Assembly (NCBI GenBank): GCA_001942415.1
Contig: MKJX01000200.1
Location: 1-44,886, forward strand
Length of the DNA stretch: 44,886 bases
Direction: 5' to 3'
From: Pseudonocardia sp. CNS-139
GTDB taxonomy: Bacteria; Actinomycetota; Actinomycetes; Mycobacteriales; Pseudonocardiaceae
Numbering within the stretch: the stretch's first letter is position 1; every line of letters begins with the position of its first letter. The notes beneath the pieces are model-generated. The model saw nothing but the letters and a program-made list of their open reading frames with translations, was not told the DNA's origin and made no database searches. Both the position numbers and the translations under genes were made by a program. Positions 40,465 to 44,886 of this stretch are shown here, one piece after another.

Positions 40465-41393
40465 GTGAGATCCGCGCCGCCCGCCGTCGCCGTCCGCGGC
40501 TGGTGAAGCGCTACGGCCGCACCACCGCCGTCGACGGGCTCGACCTGGAGCTGCCGGCGGCGTCCGTGCTGGCGCTGCTCGGCCCGAACGGCGCCGGCAA
40601 GACGACCACCGTGGAGGTCTGCACGGGGTTCCTGCGCGCCGACGCCGGCGAGGTGCGCGTGCTGGGCACCGACCCGGCCGGCGCCCCCGACGCGCTGCGC
40701 GCCCGCGTCGGCGTGATGCCCCAGGGCGGCGGCGCCTACCCGGGCGTGCGCGCGGCGGAGATGCTGCGGGTGGTCGCGGCGTGCTCGGCGCACCCGCTGG
40801 ACCCCGGCTGGCTGCTCGACGTGCTCGGGCTCACCGGCTGCGCGCGCACCCCGTACAAGCGCCTGTCCGGCGGGCAGCAGCAGCGGCTCGCGCTGGCGTG
40901 CGCGGTGGTCGGGCGCCCCGAGCTGGTGTTCCTCGACGAGCCGACGGCCGGCATGGACCCGCAGGCCCGCCGCCTGGTCTGGGAGATGGTCGGCGCCCTG
41001 CGCCGCGACGGGGTGGCGGTGCTGCTCACCACGCACCTCATGGAGGAGGCGGAAGCGCTCGCCGACCAGGTCGTCATCGTCGACCACGGGCGGGTGGTCG
41101 CGCAGGGCACACCGGCGTCGCTGACGGCCGCGAGCGGCGCCCAGGAGCTGCGGTTCCGGGCCCGCCCCGGGATGGACGTCGACGGGCTGGCCGCCGCGCT
41201 CCCCTCCGGGTACGGCGCGGCCGAGCGCACCGCCGGCCGCTATGTCGTGCAGGGCCGGATCGACCCCGCGGTGCTCTCCACGATCACCACGTGGTGCGCC
41301 GGGCAGGGCGCGCTCGCCGACGACGTGCAGGTCGCCAAGCGCAGCCTGGAGGACGTCTTCCTGGAGCTGACCGGACGGGAGCTGCGATCGTGA
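40465..41393 (+). CDS. ABC-2 type exporter, ATP-binding subunit (Rv1458c-type), one frameshift
   Basis: Drug- or lipid-exporter ATPase of the DrrA class, about 310 codons. GTG 40465 gives M-R-S-A-P-P-A-V-A-V-R-G; one missing base near 40500 (G-L-V-K-R-Y-G) shifts the frame. Walker A G-P-N-G-A-G-K-T-T, Q-loop M-P-Q-G-G-G, signature L-S-G-G-Q-Q-Q-R, Walker B L-V-F-L-D-E-P-T-A-G-M-D, H-loop T-H-L-M-E-E-A. The C-terminus S-L-E-D-V-F-L-E-L-T-G-R-E-L is typical of the class. The stop overlaps the permease start. Substrate unknown. Confidence 0.92.
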
Positions 41394-42163
41394 CGTTCCC
41401 CGCGGGCACGTTCACGCCCCGGCCCGGCCCCGGCTCGCCCGGCCGGATGCTCGCCGTGCAGGCCGGCACCGAGCTGCGGCTCGCGCTGCGCAACGGCGAG
41501 CAGGTGCTGCTCACGCTGCTCATCCCGGTGGTGCTGCTGGTCGGGCTCACGCTGCTGCGGGTGGTGCCGCTGCCGGAGCCGCGGGTGGCCGCCGTCGCGC
41601 CGAGCGTGCTCGCGCTCGCCGTCATGTCCACGGCGTTCACCGGGCAGGCCATCGCGTTCGGCTTCGACCGCCGCTACGGGGTGGTGCGCCGGCTCGCGGC
41701 CACCGCGCTCCCCCGGTGGCTGCTCGTGGCCGGGCGGCTGGCCGCCGTGCTCGGGGTGGTGGTGATCCAGGTCGTGCTGCTCGCCGCGATCGCCGCCGTG
41801 CTCGGCTGGCGGCCCGCACCGGCGGGCGTCGGCTGGGCGGTGCTGCTCGTGCTGCTGGGCTGCTCGGCGTTCGGGGCGCTCGGCATCCTGCTGGGCGGCT
41901 CGCTGCGCGCCGAGGTGACGCTCGCGCTGGCCAACCTCGTCTGGTTCGTGCTGCTACTGGCCGGCGGGATCGTCGTGCCGCTCGCGGAGCTGCCCGGCCC
42001 GCTCGCCGCGGTCGCGGGGGTGCTCCCGTCGGGTGCGCTGGCCGAGGGCCTGCGCCTGGTCCTGACCACCGGGCGGCCGCCGGCGCCCGCGCACGTGCTC
42101 GTCCTGCTCGGCTGGACGGCCGTCGCCACGGCCGTGTCCGTGCGGGCGGTCCGGCTGCGCTAG
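41390..42163 (+). CDS. ABC-2 type exporter, permease subunit (Rv1457c-type)
   Basis: 257 aa, intact, start GTG 41390 overlapping the ATPase stop (GTGA). About six membrane helices: L-L-T-L-L-I-P-V-V-L-L-V-G-L-T (residue about 45), V-A-P-S-V-L-A-L-A-V-M-S-T-A-F, then V-L-G-V-V-V-I-Q-V-V-L-L-A, a G/L-rich pair, and V-L-V-L-L-G-W-T-A-V-A near the C-terminus. F-G-F-D-R-R-Y-G-V-V-R-R-L-A-A-T-A-L-P is the cytosolic loop conserved in DrrB-like permeases. Works with the preceding ATPase. Confidence 0.9.
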   Translation: MTFPAGTFTPRPGPGSPGRMLAVQAGTELRLALRNGEQVLLTLLIPVVLLVGLTLLRVVPLPEPRVAAVAPSVLALAVMSTAFTGQAIAFGFDRRYGVVRRLAATALPRWLLVAGRLAAVLGVVVIQVVLLAAIAAVLGWRPAPAGVGWAVLLVLLGCSAFGALGILLGGSLRAEVTLALANLVWFVLLLAGGIVVPLAELPGPLAAVAGVLPSGALAEGLRLVLTTGRPPAPAHVLVLLGWTAVATAVSVRAVRLR

Positions 42164-42166
42164 GAC

Positions 42167-43334
42167 TCAGCGCGGCACCTGCGACGGCGGCATGTCCCGC
42201 CAGACGTCGAGCACCGCCGGGTCCTGCATGTCGATCCACGCGTTCACGTCCGAGTAGGTGGCGCACACCGTCTCGGGCCGCACGCAGACCTCGGGGACGA
42301 ACCGCTCGACGGCGTCCGCGAACCCGCCCCCCGACCAGCGGTTGAAGTGGTTGCCGAGCACGGGCGCGCCCGGTTGCCGTCGAACGCGGCCCGGTACGCG
42401 GCCCGGTAGGCGCCCAGCACGACGTCGCTGAACTCCTTCGCCCGCTGCGGCTGCTCCCGCCCGCCGTTGAGCGCGAGCCACAGGTTGTAGTCCATGAGCA
42501 GCACCTGCTGCCGCAGCGCCGGCACCCGCACCGACGGCATCCAGTACTCGCGGATGCCGTCGTGGTCGGTGGGCCAGACGATCCCGTCGGCCGGGCGGCT
42601 GGTGTCGTAGGTGAGCCCGTGCGCGCGCATCGCCGGGTACGCCTGCGCCCACTTCCCCTCCAGGCACGGTGTGCGCCCGCCGCGCACCGCGCCCAGGTCG
42701 AGGCCCTGGTCGGCGGCCGCCCGCACGAACCGGAAGAACTGCGTCAGCTCGTCGTCCCACATCGCCCGCGACCACGCCCCGGCGCCGGGGTTGTCGCCCG
42801 CGCAGAAGTGGCCGTTGTAGTGCGTGCCGATCTCGTGGCCGCGCCGGCGCGCCTCCTTCAGGTCGCGGACCAGCGTGTCCACCTTCTCCCGGGTGCCGCC
42901 GAACCCGATCGCCGACCGGCCCGCCGGGTGCCCGGGCCCGCGGTAGCGGCCGCGCTCGTCGTCGGTGAGCAGGTACACGCCGGACAGGAACCCGGTGATG
43001 CGCGCCTCGGACTCCGCGGTGAGCGCGAGCATCCGTTCCCAGTGCAGGTGCGAGCCGGCGCCGTCGAACGAGAAGAGGACGAACTGCGGCGGCCTCTCCC
43101 CCGCGCGAGCGGGCGCATGACGGCGGCGAGCCGGGCGGCCGCGCGGTCGATCTGCGCCCGCTCCGGGTGCGCGGCGGCGACGGCGGCCTGCGCCGCGGCG
43201 GCGACGGCCGACGCGCGTTCCCCGGCCGAGGCGGGCGACGGCTCCGGGGCCTGCCGGCCGGCGAGCAGCGCCACCACGAGCACCAGGGCGCCCCCGAGCA
43301 GCAGGGAGTTGCGATACCGCCTGCCTCGACCCAC
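42167..43334 (-). CDS. Polysaccharide deacetylase-like membrane/secreted protein (two apparent frameshifts)
   Basis: About 390 codons. GTG 43334 has AAGGAG 6 nt upstream and is followed by G-R-G-R-R-Y-R-N-S-L-L-L-G-G-A-L-V-L-V-V-A-L-L, a signal anchor, then an Ala-rich stretch. After a frameshift near 43105 comes the NodB-like core: F-V-L-F-S-F-D-G-A-G-S-H (Asp), R-R-G-H-E-I-G-T-H-Y-N-G-H-F-C (metal His pair), G-G-R-T-P-C-L-E-G, D-T-S-R-P-A-D-G-I-V-W-P. A second shift near 42375 leads to G-N-H-F-N-R-W-S-G-G-G-F-A-D. Likely modifies an extracellular glycan, but the usual second Asp of F-D-D is replaced here by Gly (F-D-G-A), so deacetylase activity is not certain. Tail-to-tail with the permease, 3-nt gap. 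Confidence 0.8.
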
Positions 43335-43382
43335 GTGCCGCTCCTTCGTCCCTCCGCATCGTGCGGGGGACGGGGGAGGCAC

Positions 43383-43401
43383 GCCGGGCCGTTCGCCCGG
43401 C
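43383..43401 (-). terminator. Hairpin terminator after ctaD
   Basis: GCCGGGC (43383-43389) and GCCCGGC (43395-43401), loop 5 nt, starting 5 nt beyond the ctaD stop. Confidence 0.6.
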
Positions 43402-43404
43402 CGT

Positions 43405-43423
43405 GATCAGGAAGCGCCTGATC
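43405..43423 (-). terminator. Second hairpin spanning the ctaD stop codon
   Basis: GATCAGG (43405-43411) and CCTGATC (43417-43423), loop 5 nt; the TGA stop (43407-43409) is inside the stem. With the next hairpin it makes a tandem pair. Confidence 0.45.
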
Positions 43424-44886
43424 GGGTGCCCGGCTCGGGGTGCGCACCGCGGCCGACGTGGGCCTCGGCCCGGAACCGCTCGACGAGGTGCGGGTAGTGC
43501 AGCTCGAACGCCGGCCGCTCCGACCGGATCCGGGGCAGCTCCGTGAAGTTGTGCCGCGGCGGCGGGCAGGACGTGGCCCACTCCAGCGAGTTCCCGAAGC
43601 CCCACGGGTCGTCGACCGTGACCACCCGGCCGTAGCGGTAGGAGGAGAACACGTTCCAGATGAACGGCAGCGTGGAGGCGCCGAGCACGAACGCGCCGAT
43701 CGAGGAGATCGAGTTGAGCACCGTGAACCCGTCGATCGGCAGGTAGTCGACGTAGCGGCGCGGGAAGCCCTCGTTGCCCAGCCAGTGCTGCACCAGGAAC
43801 GTCAGGTGGAACCCGATGAACGTCAGCCAGAAGTGGACCTTGCCCAGCGTCTCGTTCAGCATCCGGCCGGTCATCTTCGGGAACCAGAAGTAGATCCCGG
43901 CGTACGTGGCGAACACGATCGTGCCGAACAGCACGTAGTGGAAGTGGGCCACCACGAAGTACGTGTCGGACACCTGGAAGTCCAGCGGCGGCGACGCGAG
44001 CAGGATGCCGGTCAGCCCACCCAGCAGGAACGTGATGAGGAACCCGACGGTGAACAGCATCGGGGTCTCGTAGGTCGTCTTCCCGCGCCACATCGTGCCG
44101 ATCCACGCCACGAACTTGATGCCGGTCGGCACCGCGATGAGGAACGTCGTGAGCGAGAAGAACGCCAGCAGCACCGCGCCGGTGGCGAACATGTGGTGCG
44201 CCCACACCGCGGCCGAGAGGGCGCCGATCGCGATCGTCGCGAACACCAGGAACCGGTAGCCGAACTGCGGCTTGCGGCTGAAGACGGGGATGATCTCCGT
44301 GACGATGCCGAAGAACGGCAGCGCCACGATGTAGACCTCGGGGTGCCCGAAGAACCAGAAGAGGTGCTGCCAGAGGATCACGCCGCCGTTGGCCGGGTCG
44401 AACACGTGCGCGCCGAAGTGGCGGTCGGCGAGCAGGCCGAAGAGCGCCGCGGTCAGCACGGGGAACGCGATGAGGATCAGGATCGCCGTGACCAGGATGT
44501 TCCAGGTGAAGATCGGCATCCGGAACATCGTCATGCCCGGCGCGCGCATGCAGACGATCGTCGTCGTGAAGTTGACGCCGCCCAGGATCGTGCCGAGGCC
44601 GGCGACGATGAGGCCCATGATCCACAGGTCGCCGCCCGCGCCGGGCGAGAACTCGGCGCTGTGCAGGGGCGCGTAGGCGAACCACCCGAAGTCGGCGGCG
44701 CCACCGGGGGTGAGGAACCCGCTCAGCACGATCAGGCCGCCGAAGAGGAAGAGCCAGTAGGAGAACGCGTTGAGCCGGGGAACGCGACGTCCGGGGAGCC
44801 GATCTGCAGGGGCACGATGTAGTTCGCGAACCCGAACAGGATGGGCGTCGCGTACAGCAGCAGCATGATCGTGCCGTGCATGGTGA
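43407..44886 (-). CDS. ctaD: Cytochrome c oxidase subunit I CtaD, 5' end beyond window (one frameshift)
   Basis: Catalytic subunit of the aa3 terminal oxidase, in the membrane. Seen from the window edge: M-H-G-T-I-M-L-L-L-Y-A-T-P-I-L-F-G-F-A-N-Y-I-V-P-L-Q; a frameshift near 44780 (one C lost before R-L-N-A-F-S-Y-W). Then F-F-G-H-P-E-V-Y (CuB His and cross-linked Tyr), W-A-H-H-M-F (two CuB His), S-D-T-Y-F-V-V-A-H-F-H-Y-V (haem His), with about ten further hydrophobic helices. The first helices and the N-terminal haem a ligand lie off the window. The C-terminal tail is soluble (S-E-R-P-A-F-E-L-H-Y-P-H-L). Upstream neighbours are not visible. Confidence 0.96.
   Translation of the reverse strand, partial: HHARHDHAAAVRDAHPVRVRELHRAPADRLPGRRVPRLNAFSYWLFLFGGLIVLSGFLTPGGAADFGWFAYAPLHSAEFSPGAGGDLWIMGLIVAGLGTILGGVNFTTTIVCMRAPGMTMFRMPIFTWNILVTAILILIAFPVLTAALFGLLADRHFGAHVFDPANGGVILWQHLFWFFGHPEVYIVALPFFGIVTEIIPVFSRKPQFGYRFLVFATIAIGALSAAVWAHHMFATGAVLLAFFSLTTFLIAVPTGIKFVAWIGTMWRGKTTYETPMLFTVGFLITFLLGGLTGILLASPPLDFQVSDTYFVVAHFHYVLFGTIVFATYAGIYFWFPKMTGRMLNETLGKVHFWLTFIGFHLTFLVQHWLGNEGFPRRYVDYLPIDGFTVLNSISSIGAFVLGASTLPFIWNVFSSYRYGRVVTVDDPWGFGNSLEWATSCPPPRHNFTELPRIRSERPAFELHYPHLVERFRAEAHVGRGAHPEPGTRSGAS

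Noticed and set aside
42157..42173. Terminator in the 3-nt gap between permease and deacetylase genes
   Set aside because: GCGCT-N7-AGCGC is only 5 bp, formed from the two coding ends, and too weak to call.

Overview
The window is very GC-rich, with short spacers and many GTG starts, and comes from an actinobacterium. Its gene order follows that of the Mycobacterium tuberculosis Rv1456c-Rv1485 block, as I remember it. The families present, plus egt genes and an isolated lycopene cyclase, fit a Pseudonocardiaceae-type genome; the genus is inference. Roughly 45 apparent single-base frameshifts break otherwise well conserved housekeeping genes. Most are repaired by adding one G or C, so I read them as consensus-sequence errors and annotate across them.

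Layout. 1-0.9 kb: end of a tyrosine recombinase. 1.0-3.6 kb (minus): fabG-inhA-hemH (fatty-acid elongation plus ferrochelatase). 3.7-6.2 kb (plus): a rifampin-phosphotransferase-like dikinase. 6.2-9.2 kb (minus): moxR-DUF58-VWA operon. 9.4-10.8 kb (minus): an NlpC/P60 peptidoglycan hydrolase. 11.0-13.9 kb (plus): aconitase. 13.9-18.3 kb (minus): ergothioneine genes egtABCD, lying between acn and its probable repressor acnR (18.5-19.0 kb, plus). 19.1-24.5 kb (minus): a small Cys protein, an ABC exporter, an enoyl-CoA hydratase, a small HTH protein and an ABC-F ATPase. 24.6-27.0 kb: an SDR (plus) and a dGTPase (minus). 27.1-28.7 kb: an accessory islet with a TIR-domain protein, an unknown minus-strand ORF and the 3' remnant of an IS110-type transposase. 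28.8-32.3 kb (plus): lycopene cyclase, universal stress protein, arylamine N-acetyltransferase, WYL regulator. 32.3-38.7 kb (minus): complete sufR-B-D-C-S-U-T operon. 38.8-42.2 kb (plus): MptB-type mannosyltransferase and an ABC-2 exporter pair. 42.2-44.9 kb (minus): a polysaccharide deacetylase-like protein and the 3' part of ctaD.

Functionally the core is an iron, sulfur and redox neighbourhood: Fe-S assembly (suf), an Fe-S enzyme (acn), haem insertion (hemH) and the thiol ergothioneine (egt). It also carries envelope genes (inhA/fabG, NlpC/P60, mptB, deacetylase).

The non-genic signals most worth attention are: (i) two copies of a 29-10-29 palindromic element, each starting at the base after a TGA stop codon; (ii) about ten promoters whose -10 hexamer ends 6-7 nt before the start codon (predicted leaderless mRNAs), two of them built on the stop codon of the gene in front; (iii) a dyad over the -35 region of the TIR gene; (iv) a possible SufR operator overlapping the sufR start codon.
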